Shown one piece after another: positions 45,454 to 54,080 of a stretch of 64,000 nucleotides of DNA. The stretch's first letter is position 1. The number at the start of each line of letters is the position of its first letter. Made by a program: the position numbers and the translations under genes. The stretch comes from Paenibacillus sp. Soil766 (lineage in GTDB: Bacteria; Bacillota; Bacilli; Paenibacillales; NBRC-103111), in the NCBI RefSeq assembly GCF_001428105.1, contig NZ_LMSJ01000058.1, positions 1 through 64,000 of the forward strand, in the 5' to 3' direction. The notes under the pieces are model-generated. The model was not told the DNA's origin. It saw only the letters and a list, made by a program, of their open reading frames with translations, and searched no databases.

Positions 45454-45793
45454 TCATGCCGCCGATCTTGAACGAGGACTCACGTATAGCTCACCGTTAT
45501 CTAGCAGCTTGTAGGATACGACATATCGGTCCTCCATGTAATAATAGGTGTCGTGCTATTCGCGAGAGAGCATCATTATCCCTATTTGAACGACCTTTTG
45601 CTCCACTCGCCGAATAATTAATCTTATATACGCTTGTTTCCTGCACGCTGTAATGATCGCTTTTGAATTTCTCGGAATCGATTTCCCGCCGTTTCGGTCC
45701 ATTGCACAATCAATTACAGTTCACCACGCTCTATCTCTTCAACCATCTCTTCAGTGGAATAAACTTTCCCTTGCTTCATGTCTTGCTCGGACA
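45454..45793 (-). pseudogene. Decayed RelE/ParE toxin-antitoxin module
   Basis: On the minus strand an antitoxin tail (45714-45793, LSEQDMKQGKVYSTEEMVEE then IERGEL) abuts a toxin frame that starts at TTG (IVQWTETAGNRFREIQ). The toxin reading then jumps frame to KSDHYSVQETSVYKINYSA and again to DTYYYMEDRYVVSYKLLDNG, with an in-frame stop before the last piece. Each piece is family-like, so this is a broken gene pair and not a working one. Its order and strand mirror the intact pair at 41972-42519, although it is not the same family member. Confidence 0.7.
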
Positions 45794-45912
45794 GATATTA
45801 TCTACCCTTCGGTGCTTATTGGATGCCGACTCGCTTTAGCCATTGAAGCTTCGGTAAGACGTTCAACATAACTTAGATAAATTTACTAGTTGGTCATTCC
45901 ATTAACGGATTG
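45780..45912 (+). pseudogene. Decayed spoVR fragment
   Basis: This plus-strand stretch aligns with the intact spoVR at about 43947-44095, with blocks ATTATCTA, CCTTCGGTGC, ATGCCGAC, and TTGGTCATTC/TTGGTCATCA. It has a gap of about 25-30 bases near its middle and a TGA where the intact gene reads TGG. It is therefore an old remnant, not a recent copy. Confidence 0.85.
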
Positions 45913-46001
45913 TGGGAGAGCTGGATTTAATAGTTTGAAAAAAGGTGTAAAACCCTTATATGTAATTAAATAGGAATAAAAAACCATTCTAAATATTGTA
46001 T
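45913..46001. other. Short intergenic stretch
   Basis: I see nothing here other than AT-rich sequence at the end of the dynamin operon. Confidence 0.4.
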
Positions 46002-47186
46002 CTAGGAATAGTTATCCAAAATATCGATTGCCTCTTGAATCATTAATAAATGTTTTGAAAAGGAAGACACTAGCAAACGGTAATGCTCCATTTTGAATTG
46101 ACCAAGTAACCCTTTCTCCCATTGCTCTAAGGTTTGCTTAACAATTTTCTCACTCACATGTATCATATACTTCCTAAGTGTCATACCGCTTACATTCGGC
46201 AACGGCACCACGTTAAACTGCATCATAAAATATCGTTGGTACTGCTTGACTGCTTCCCGGACCTGCTTCTTCCGCTGTTCTATGGCGTGCTGTTTCGTTA
46301 ATACACCTAGTAGGACCGTAGCAGCAACAGCAAATATAGCGATAGGTGGAAAAACGTTCATCAAGGCATAGGTTATTGTATGCCAACCCGCCGCCAGCCC
46401 AAGCGTTCCGACCACTGCCGATCCCATGCCTACCATAAAGGCTTGTTCAGAGACTCCCATTTTAAAATCGATAGAGATGGAATCATTGGCTTGCTTGGCC
46501 AAATTAAAGGCAGACAGTCGCTCTATATCCGGTACCTGATTTTGAATATGGGCTTTCCAATCTTCTTGATACTGCTCTCCTGCCTGTGACATTAGAGCGC
46601 TCATTTCCTTACCTACTTGTTGCGGCTTTAAGAACTGCTCCATGACCCGTTCTACTACCGTTCGATCATCGATGACCGAATCCTGTTGCGATAATTTGGA
46701 CCCAGTTATTTCTTTACTTGCTTCATTCGCCTTCTTTACAACCCAATTGACTACACTCCCCGCTTTTTTAGCGGTATCGCGTATGCCTGTATACCATTCG
46801 CCATCTTTTTCAACTTCTTTGCACATGGATTTCTCTTTGGCCAAAAAATAAACGTCCATTTTTTCATATAAGTTATCAAAAAAGGACTCAACACTTTCCG
46901 GAACGTACTGCCATAGCTGTTTCTCCCGAAAAGTCATCTGCTCACAGATGTTTAAATATTGGCTGGCCATGGCTTGAATCGTGATTTGTTCCTGCAGCAA
47001 AACTACGAGTTTTTGCTGGTTATGGGAATTCGGATCGGTTAGAACAACGTGGAACTTGTCAATTGATGCTTTTAAGGATTGTTCAATATTATTCGCTAAG
47101 CTTTCATCAATTTCTTTTAATTGCCGAAAGGTATCTTGAAACGCAATCAATCCAATAATCGGCTCTAGTACCCGGTATTTGCTCAT
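46002..47186 (-). CDS. GTPase-less dynamin-like membrane partner
   Basis: A 394-residue protein, last gene of the six-gene operon. It is helical (coiled-coil-like from about 15-215) and has a hydrophobic hairpin near 250-300 (QAFMVGMGSAVVGTLGLAAG, ALMNVFPPIAIFAVAATVLL), then further helices to the C-terminus. This layout looks like the stalk and membrane paddle of a bacterial dynamin, but there is no P-loop, so it has no GTPase domain. I infer it is a membrane partner for the GTPases upstream. GGAGG precedes the ATG; the 289-residue gene ends 16 bases before it. Confidence 0.72.
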   Translation of the reverse strand: MSKYRVLEPIIGLIAFQDTFRQLKEIDESLANNIEQSLKASIDKFHVVLTDPNSHNQQKLVVLLQEQITIQAMASQYLNICEQMTFREKQLWQYVPESVESFFDNLYEKMDVYFLAKEKSMCKEVEKDGEWYTGIRDTAKKAGSVVNWVVKKANEASKEITGSKLSQQDSVIDDRTVVERVMEQFLKPQQVGKEMSALMSQAGEQYQEDWKAHIQNQVPDIERLSAFNLAKQANDSISIDFKMGVSEQAFMVGMGSAVVGTLGLAAGWHTITYALMNVFPPIAIFAVAATVLLGVLTKQHAIEQRKKQVREAVKQYQRYFMMQFNVVPLPNVSGMTLRKYMIHVSEKIVKQTLEQWEKGLLGQFKMEHYRLLVSSFSKHLLMIQEAIDILDNYS

Positions 47187-47202
47187 TAGTCAGCCTCCAA
47201 CT

Positions 47203-48072
47203 TTAAGGTTGTAGAATCATGTGACGAAGTGTTCGTTTTGCCGGCGCGACTAGTTCCTGCACTCGTTTGAACGCTTTATCAGGATTATCAAGCGTATACT
47301 TTACCGCTACAGCTGTGCCAATTGCTGCTAAACAGCCAATCCATACGGGTCCACCTATTAAGGTACCCACAGCTAAAGCACTTCCTGAAACGATTGTTCC
47401 CTTCCCTGCTTGAACAAGACTCTTCTTCTTGTCCTCTGACTTGTACAATGAATAAACAAGTCCACCTGCAGCAATAGGTAGCAGGACTGGATTAGCTGAG
47501 GCAATGGATGAGACAAGATAAGACCCCGCCAAGTTAGATATACGGCTCGGATCCCCTTTTTTCCCTAAAATCAGACTTCCCAATAAAGCTATAGATCCAC
47601 CTAATAGCTCAGGACTGTTAATCGTCAAGGCATCAGCAAGGAACGGCTTTGAAATTCCTATCTGCTGCAAGGAATCGGCTATTCGATCGAATTGATGCTG
47701 GGTAAATGATAAAAATGGATTAATCCCACTTACAGATGCTGTATCACGAAGGAGATGTTCCGCTGCCTGTGAAAGCTCCGTAACAAACGAATCATCCGAG
47801 CTAACATCTTTCACCGCTTGTAAAGAGCCTAGGAAGCTATGTTGTCCGTCCAACAAGTGATGGTACTGTGAGCCGCCGATATGGGTGGAATTATAAACAG
47901 AATCGATTGCTTTGTCATATGCGTCAAAGTTATGGTTGAACTCCTGGGCCATCCACTGTGCCATTGAATGGCTTCCTATAGTCAAACCTGCATCCAATGG
48001 AGCAAATGTCTTGTCAACTGAGGGTAGATCTAACTCAAATCTGCGCATTCTTCTTTTTTGGTGCGAATTCAT
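47203..48072 (-). CDS. Hydrophobic protein of the dynamin operon
   Basis: A 289-residue protein I do not recognise. It has a basic N-terminus (MNSHQKRRMRRFELDL), a helical middle, and three or four hydrophobic segments in the second half (SPELLGGSIALLGSLILG, PVLLPIAAGGLVYSLY, IVSGSALAVGTLIGGPVWIG, CLAAIGTAVAVKY), the last two rich in Gly and Ala. No GTPase motif is visible. A strong AAGGAG precedes the ATG. The gap to the GTPase upstream is 142 bases and holds a hairpin, so expression may be adjusted between them. It is probably a membrane component of the same complex. Confidence 0.7.
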   Translation of the reverse strand: MNSHQKRRMRRFELDLPSVDKTFAPLDAGLTIGSHSMAQWMAQEFNHNFDAYDKAIDSVYNSTHIGGSQYHHLLDGQHSFLGSLQAVKDVSSDDSFVTELSQAAEHLLRDTASVSGINPFLSFTQHQFDRIADSLQQIGISKPFLADALTINSPELLGGSIALLGSLILGKKGDPSRISNLAGSYLVSSIASANPVLLPIAAGGLVYSLYKSEDKKKSLVQAGKGTIVSGSALAVGTLIGGPVWIGCLAAIGTAVAVKYTLDNPDKAFKRVQELVAPAKRTLRHMILQP

Positions 48073-48118
48073 AGAGCAGCTCCTTTAACAAAATCTATTC
48101 TCAAGAAAAATAGAGATA

Positions 48119-48156
48119 AAAGAGTCTTCAGTTCTATAAGAAAAGAAGGCTCTCTC
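48119..48156 (-). terminator. Hairpin inside the dynamin operon
   Basis: On the minus strand AGAGCCTTC pairs with GAAGACTCT followed by TTTT. It lies between the third GTPase and the next gene and could reduce downstream expression. Confidence 0.55.
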
Positions 48157-48214
48157 ATTCTATTTTTACGATTTTCTCGTCGGACACTCCAAACAAGACG
48201 TTTGCAAGATTATA

Positions 48215-50464
48215 TTATATAACCATTTTATTAAAATTCTCGATATCCTGCTTAAGAAGGGCCAGCACCTCTTCGTATTTTCGCATTTCCTGATCCCGGT
48301 TCTGAATGCTCTTCTGCAGTTTGTTACGCTTCGCTTCCGACTCCTTCAGCACATCGTTGATGAAATCGGAGCTGATTTCTTGAAGAGAGTGCTCCACCTC
48401 GCGCAGCTTAAGATTCATTTTATCTGTTGTATCATTCAGAATCACATCAGTTTGTTCATAGAATAGCTGTTTCAGTTTCTCGACGTCACCACCTTCTACC
48501 TTACCCATACCGAATTTATCTGTAATCCGCTTCCGATAAACACCACTATCCAGATCAAAAGTAGGTAGTGATATCTTATTGATTGTCTTCTGGACCGGTA
48601 CGATGACTTCATTGAAATCGAAGCTCTCGTCTGAAAGATCATGGATCCGCAACATAGCCGTTTTCAGATCATTGACGAGCTTCTCCAGGTTCATGATCTC
48701 ATCATAAGAACTTTTCAAGCCTTTCTCCAGTTCAATCGCAAAATCTGCCACCTGATCAATAGTCTGGTGGACGTTCGCATAAGAATAAGTTCGGTTTTCG
48801 TAAACGTCACGGCTCTTGAGCCATAGAAATCCGTATCTTTCTGACTTGACGAATTCGCGTCGAGACTCCTTCGACTCTTGGAAACGACGATAATTTTGGG
48901 CGATGCTTTTGAATTCTGTTTGAAGTTCGTTGAATTTCTTTTTGACCTTAGTAATAAAGTTATCAAAAATCAAATCCACTTCTTTACGGGCCCGCTCCAT
49001 CGTCATTACAACGGCCTTATATGTTTTTTCGATATCCTCACCCGAGGATTCACTAATTAACCTCAGGTCATTCCGCAGCTCGTCCATCAAATTTGATAGT
49101 TGCTTGATAAATGCATCCTGCTGTGCCATGAGTAAATGGCCGAAGCGATTCTTCAAGATCTCTTCCTTCCGACTTTGCACCTCTGGAATACGTACGTCGC
49201 GTATCTGCTCGATATTGGACAATCCGATGAGCAGTTCTGGTGTGAGCTTGTCAGTGGCGAACGTCCCCTGCAGCAACTTCAGTACATGCTGTTGCTCGTT
49301 TGACAGATTCTGCATATGTTTCCCAATTGTATACGCCATGGATGACACAAAGATCGGCGGCATGCTGTTTCTCAAACTTTGCATAATCGGATTGTCCGGA
49401 TACATTCGAATCATTGGCATAATAGTATTTTCAGCTTGAGATTGCAATTTATCCGTAATGTATTTTAATGCATGCCGAAGAGACGGATATTTATTGCCAT
49501 CGCCATACAAGACAAGATCGAATTTGCTGCCTACAAGTAAGATATTGACTATCCCTTTGTCCGGAATATTCTGGGTCAACAGCTCCACATCTACCGAATC
49601 CATGAACTGTGAGGTATAACTTAATAGGAAGACAACGTCGCACTGCCCTAGATAATCCCTTGTCCGCTGCCCACGCGACAGAATCGGATCATTAATCCCC
49701 GGTGTATCTACAATATCCATGTGTTGGAGTGATTCGTCAGGGATGTACAGTATGGTGCTTTTTACAATTGGCGTAAATTTCCCTTCCGCCCCGACATATT
49801 GCTGCAGCTCGCCGATGAGTTGACTTGTCTCCTGCATCTCAGCGAGCTCTATTGTCGTACCCAGGTAATCATCAATGCGTAGTCCGCCTTGTTGAACAGA
49901 CAGGACAAGCTCATGAGCAGCTTTAAGCTCGTCGGGCGCATTCAACATTGCAATGATTTCCTGGTGCGATAGCTTCCGTTCCTTTTTCATTGTCATTTCC
50001 TTAACTCTTCTGCCAATCCTCGCTATGCCGCCAGTTGGCTCTTCAGACAGCTTTTCCCTCATTCGATCGATTAGCTCCTGGAGCTTTTTAGCCTTGCTGT
50101 GAATGACGTCCCACTCTTCCCGGGTGAAAAACTCAATCTCCGCTCTAGGCGAATCGGCATAGGTAATTACGGTGAGAGCTGCCGTCATCGGTGTGGATGC
50201 CTTTGGCAAGACATCCTTTCCGTCGAAGAGTAGCGCATTAAGAAAGGAGGATTTGCCCGCCTTGATCTGACCGACAACACCAATTTTCAACTTCCTATTC
50301 TCCTCAAGCACATACTCCGCATCTTTACGAAAAGAACTCGAGAATTCAGCGATGGTATGGTAATGATCAAGTCCAAGCACATCCTGGTGCACCTTGTATT
50401 TGTCTGTGATATTTTCAAACAGCCGAATATACTTGCTGATTGTCTCTAGGTTTTGAGTTTTCAC
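48215..50464 (-). CDS. Dynamin-like GTPase, 749 residues
   Basis: A large bacterial dynamin-like GTPase. G1 is GVVGQIKAGKSS (about 65-73), the G2 threonine lies in ASTPMTAALT, G3 is DTPGINDP (about 253-260), and G4 is GSKFDLV (about 312). Between G2 and G3 is a 150-residue insert (RMREKLSEEPTGGIARIGRR and on). The C-terminal half is long coiled-coil (KKKFNELQTEFKSIAQNYRR, ELEKGLKSSYDEIMNLEKLV). Bacterial dynamins fuse or tubulate membranes. The start is GTG behind AGGAG; it overlaps the upstream GTPase stop by 50 bases, so the genes are tightly coupled. Confidence 0.9.
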   Translation of the reverse strand: MKTQNLETISKYIRLFENITDKYKVHQDVLGLDHYHTIAEFSSSFRKDAEYVLEENRKLKIGVVGQIKAGKSSFLNALLFDGKDVLPKASTPMTAALTVITYADSPRAEIEFFTREEWDVIHSKAKKLQELIDRMREKLSEEPTGGIARIGRRVKEMTMKKERKLSHQEIIAMLNAPDELKAAHELVLSVQQGGLRIDDYLGTTIELAEMQETSQLIGELQQYVGAEGKFTPIVKSTILYIPDESLQHMDIVDTPGINDPILSRGQRTRDYLGQCDVVFLLSYTSQFMDSVDVELLTQNIPDKGIVNILLVGSKFDLVLYGDGNKYPSLRHALKYITDKLQSQAENTIMPMIRMYPDNPIMQSLRNSMPPIFVSSMAYTIGKHMQNLSNEQQHVLKLLQGTFATDKLTPELLIGLSNIEQIRDVRIPEVQSRKEEILKNRFGHLLMAQQDAFIKQLSNLMDELRNDLRLISESSGEDIEKTYKAVVMTMERARKEVDLIFDNFITKVKKKFNELQTEFKSIAQNYRRFQESKESRREFVKSERYGFLWLKSRDVYENRTYSYANVHQTIDQVADFAIELEKGLKSSYDEIMNLEKLVNDLKTAMLRIHDLSDESFDFNEVIVPVQKTINKISLPTFDLDSGVYRKRITDKFGMGKVEGGDVEKLKQLFYEQTDVILNDTTDKMNLKLREVEHSLQEISSDFINDVLKESEAKRNKLQKSIQNRDQEMRKYEEVLALLKQDIENFNKMVI

Positions 50465-52385
50465 GTTCAGTCTCCTCGGTAGATAATTGTTCTAACAGAG
50501 CCGATCTACAAGCCTCATCTAAAGCCGATGCAGTTTTGACGGCGTAGGTCTGCAGCTCCTTACGAAGTAAGTGCTGCAGTAACGGCAGCCCTTGCACAGG
50601 CAGGTTGTATTGCATAAGTTCAGGAGGAAGGAGAAGCTCGTAAACAGGCTCTCTTGTGGACAATATGGATTCCTTCATTATGTTGGTCAATAACTTGAGC
50701 TCTTCGTGCAAAAGAAGACGAGTCTCTGGTCCAACAGGGTAGGTTGGAATATCAGAAAACAGCTCCATTGAAACTACATCTATCCGCTTCAAGACAGATT
50801 CGCGGATGGATTCGGCCAACAGCATTGATTGACTGCTGAATGCCACACTCATATCTCTGGCATCAATCCGATAGCTGCGAATCTTAAGCATCTCTTCCAG
50901 TTGAAAGCGAAAGCTCTCGAATAGACTCGCAGTGGTTTTTTTCCGGGCAAACATATGCTCCAACCGGCTTAACAACTGCTCCTGGAGCTCTAGCTTTACC
51001 GGTAGTTCCCCAGTCTCCATTTGGTCGATGAGAGGTTGGATATCCTGCTCAAGCAGCGACTCTGTTTGGAGTTCCAGAAAACGTAAGATGAATTTCTTCC
51101 GATAAGCCGTCTTCTCCTCTTGAATTAGCTTTTCAATCAGAAGTGGCGTCTTTATCATCAGCTGGATACCTGTTAACATGACCAGATACGGCTCAAGTCT
51201 ATCGTTATACGCACTGACATTAGTTGTATGCGTGGCAATCGATGCCCTCTGCTCCGCAATAAGACGGACAAGCAGCTCCCTTTCTGTATTGTTGGAAGCG
51301 AAAACTGCACGATGGTTAAGCTCCTTCAATGATTGCCTTGCTGTCATTACGGCATCGTTTGCAGCCTTTTTGTATATGTCTGCCAACTCCCGGAATTCAT
51401 CTGTCCAATCAACAATACGCTTTTTGCCCTTCGCTAGTTTTTTCAAATGTGCTCCCAATTTATCAGGAGCGTATTCCTTTTTGAGCTTAGAAGAATACGC
51501 CGCCACACCGCTGCAGGCGATACCACGATCCTTAAGCGTTTTTTTTACAGTGTTAATTACCCGCTTGATCTCTTCCGGCAGCTTGACATCAGCTTTGTTC
51601 AAGACGATAAATAGCTCGCTATTCGGCTCCAGGCTCTGAAGAAATCGGATATCATCTTCAGGTATGACACCCTTCTCGATATCGATAACCCAGATAATCG
51701 CATCAGCAAGGTTTAGAGCAGCGCGGGCGACTGACTCGTCACGATCAGCTTCACTTTTATGCTGATCGGATCTAGAGTATCCCGGCGTGTCGAGCACAAC
51801 ATAAGGAAATCCTTTGCCTATCTTAGCCCTAATCAGCAAATGTTGAATCAAAGGAGCCAGATTCAAACGGTACTTTTGAGCGAAAGCATGCGTAAGAGCC
51901 CCTACAGCCTCCTCATCCAAAATAGCTGTGCTACCATAAACATTAACTACCTTACAGATCGTCCGACTGTCCGACATGATGTAGGTAGGTACCGATGTTG
52001 TTGGTGTCGTATCTACAGGAAGAATATCCTGACCAATAATGGAATTGATCAAATGTGATTTGCCCGCGCTGAAGCCGCCACCTATCGCCACCAACAGCTT
52101 CCCCGCCACTTCTGGCACTTCGATCCACTGGCCAAGCCGTTCGCAAAGCTCTAGGAGCTGGGGATAGACCTCCTCACAGACTGGATATGAATATGTCCGG
52201 AATTCCTGCAGAAATTGCCACTGCAGCCGCTCTTTAAAATCAATATAAGCCTGCTGACTCGCAGTTTGTTGGTCCGACCGGTTTACCAACTCAGAAATAA
52301 GTCGGATTCCTAAGTCCCGATCGGAGATATATCGGTTCAGCGGATCGAAGTCCTCTAGATCATCAAGTTCATCCCATATGGACAA
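50415..52385 (-). CDS. Dynamin-like GTPase, 656 residues
   Basis: A second and distinct dynamin-like GTPase. G1 is AIGGGFSAGKSHLINS (about 101-115), G3 is VVLDTPGYSRSDQHK (about 197-210) and G4 is FIVLNKADVKLP (about 259-270). A helical stalk follows (about 330-640). No obvious membrane hairpin is visible, unlike the 550-residue partner. The start is TTG with AGAGGAA upstream. Its start overlaps the stop of the previous GTPase gene by 17 bases. Tandem GTPases of different sequence suggest hetero-oligomer formation. Confidence 0.88.
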   Translation of the reverse strand: MSIWDELDDLEDFDPLNRYISDRDLGIRLISELVNRSDQQTASQQAYIDFKERLQWQFLQEFRTYSYPVCEEVYPQLLELCERLGQWIEVPEVAGKLLVAIGGGFSAGKSHLINSIIGQDILPVDTTPTTSVPTYIMSDSRTICKVVNVYGSTAILDEEAVGALTHAFAQKYRLNLAPLIQHLLIRAKIGKGFPYVVLDTPGYSRSDQHKSEADRDESVARAALNLADAIIWVIDIEKGVIPEDDIRFLQSLEPNSELFIVLNKADVKLPEEIKRVINTVKKTLKDRGIACSGVAAYSSKLKKEYAPDKLGAHLKKLAKGKKRIVDWTDEFRELADIYKKAANDAVMTARQSLKELNHRAVFASNNTERELLVRLIAEQRASIATHTTNVSAYNDRLEPYLVMLTGIQLMIKTPLLIEKLIQEEKTAYRKKFILRFLELQTESLLEQDIQPLIDQMETGELPVKLELQEQLLSRLEHMFARKKTTASLFESFRFQLEEMLKIRSYRIDARDMSVAFSSQSMLLAESIRESVLKRIDVVSMELFSDIPTYPVGPETRLLLHEELKLLTNIMKESILSTREPVYELLLPPELMQYNLPVQGLPLLQHLLRKELQTYAVKTASALDEACRSALLEQLSTEETERENSKPRDNQQVYSAV

Positions 52386-54021
52386 GAATATTCCTCTTCT
52401 CTACGATCTGATTTCGAATCACTTCTAACTCTTCAATCGTTTCCTTCAGATTATTCAGGAATTGATCGTCGTTCTCTTTAGCTTCCCACTTGTCCTGCTT
52501 GGCTTGTTCCAGAGACGCTTTAACATCAGTCTGCCGCTGTGCAAGATCACTCTGCATTTGCTGCATGAACTGTTGATTGACTTCCTCCAATGAACGAATA
52601 ATTTCCGGCTGCAGCTTCTCTAGAATTTCCGGTATGACGTTAGCTTCCAGATGCTCGCGAATCCGCTTCTCCTGATTCATAAACAACTTGATAATATCAG
52701 GTGCGAAGAATAGCAATACCTCCAGCCAAGGTGCAACGATCGCCGTCAGGATCGCTACACCGCCGATCATCGCCCGGAATGCTGGATTAGAAATCGTATC
52801 TACGAATTTCTCTAGGTAATGGCCTTCCGATTGCTCGAACGAAGAAAGTTCTAGTAATTCCTCAATTTCAATGTTCTTTCGGTTAATCTTTTCGTAACTA
52901 TTGCTGAGAACAGCGCTCACACGGCTCTCGATGGAATGAACAAGTACTGGACGCAAAATTTGGTTTAATGTCTTCTTAAATGGCTCTGCACCGCCTTTGA
53001 CCGAACGGGTCAACGTCTCCAGATTGTCCATTAGCGCAAGACGGACGTCATCCTGAATTTCCGTCACCGTCTGGTACCCAAAGGTCTGAGCGATGTTGCG
53101 GGACTCGGCTTCTACTTCGTTCTCGAGGTGTATCAAGCTTCGTTCAAACCGTTTTATTTTCTCTTCGATCTCAGCAATGTCGAGCGTATGGTGCTTGTAA
53201 CGGATCTGAAGATCGCGATATACGCGGTCTACTGCTTCCAGTGCTTTCGGCTCCAAATGCTTAACCAGCAATTCCGGCTGATTCAAGGATGCCAGTGTAT
53301 GGTGAAAAGAATCAATATTCCCGGTTTTCGCAGAAACATGACCTACATCTATCGTATATCCAGCAAGATTTTCTGCTGTTTGGGCGGCCAACTTGATGAT
53401 ACTTTCCAAATCAGAAGGTAGCTTCTGGTCCGATTTAGAAATGAGGATGGAGCAATCCATCTCATACACGTTCAGTTCCTTAAGAAAATCAAGCACCGAG
53501 TCCTTCAAGCCATATTCCGACTCAGTGAGGACGAGATAGTAGACGCCATTCCGGATGTAAGACAATATCGCATTATTGTGTTCTTGCAAAGCGGAGTCAA
53601 TGCCAGGCATATCGACAAGCACGATATTGTTCAGCTCTTGAAGAGCATCAGAACGTAAATAGACGTGAATATGGGAGAAATCTTTTGATGTAATTGATTT
53701 GATAGACTCCAGCTCAAATGATTCCATCTCTCCATTTTTCTTAAAACCTACGATATGCTCGTGCGTACCATAGCGCAGTTCAGCGGCAATTGCAGTCTCG
53801 GGCAAGAAATCGGTTGGCAGCACATCACGCTGCAGGAAAGTATTGAGCAACGTACTTTTTCCAGCGTTAAAGGTACCGATTAGTGGAACGAGAATACGGA
53901 AATTGATAATTTCAGCTTCAGTTAATTCATTTTGCTCCAGAATGTGGGGAGCTACTTGGTTTTGCAATCCCTTTTCTTTCACTTGTTCCAGTAAACTTAT
54001 TAGATTTTCACGGTAATTCAT
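52369..54021 (-). CDS. Dynamin-like GTPase, 550 residues
   Basis: A third dynamin-like GTPase, more typical in layout. G1 is LIGTFNAGKSTLLNT (about 48-62), the G2 threonine lies in LPETAIAA, G3 is VDMPGIDSALQEHN (about 136-149) and G4 is ISKSDQKLP (about 194). A hydrophobic hairpin follows near 408-442 (NPAFRAMIGGVAILTAIVAP, WLEVLLFFAPDIIKLF), as in membrane paddles of bacterial dynamins, then a coiled-coil end. GAAGGAG precedes the ATG. It follows the ATPase gene by 59 bases. Confidence 0.9.
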   Translation of the reverse strand: MNYRENLISLLEQVKEKGLQNQVAPHILEQNELTEAEIINFRILVPLIGTFNAGKSTLLNTFLQRDVLPTDFLPETAIAAELRYGTHEHIVGFKKNGEMESFELESIKSITSKDFSHIHVYLRSDALQELNNIVLVDMPGIDSALQEHNNAILSYIRNGVYYLVLTESEYGLKDSVLDFLKELNVYEMDCSILISKSDQKLPSDLESIIKLAAQTAENLAGYTIDVGHVSAKTGNIDSFHHTLASLNQPELLVKHLEPKALEAVDRVYRDLQIRYKHHTLDIAEIEEKIKRFERSLIHLENEVEAESRNIAQTFGYQTVTEIQDDVRLALMDNLETLTRSVKGGAEPFKKTLNQILRPVLVHSIESRVSAVLSNSYEKINRKNIEIEELLELSSFEQSEGHYLEKFVDTISNPAFRAMIGGVAILTAIVAPWLEVLLFFAPDIIKLFMNQEKRIREHLEANVIPEILEKLQPEIIRSLEEVNQQFMQQMQSDLAQRQTDVKASLEQAKQDKWEAKENDDQFLNNLKETIEELEVIRNQIVEKRNILVHMG

Positions 54022-54080
54022 ATTAATCGACTCCTTCTATTCATTGTATTTCAGGTAAATAAGTTGGCTATGTACTGAAC

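Noticed and set aside
45497-45709. Frame of 70 residues on the minus strand as an intact gene
   Set aside because: It is only the middle piece of a frameshifted toxin pseudogene; the family-like start and end are in other frames.
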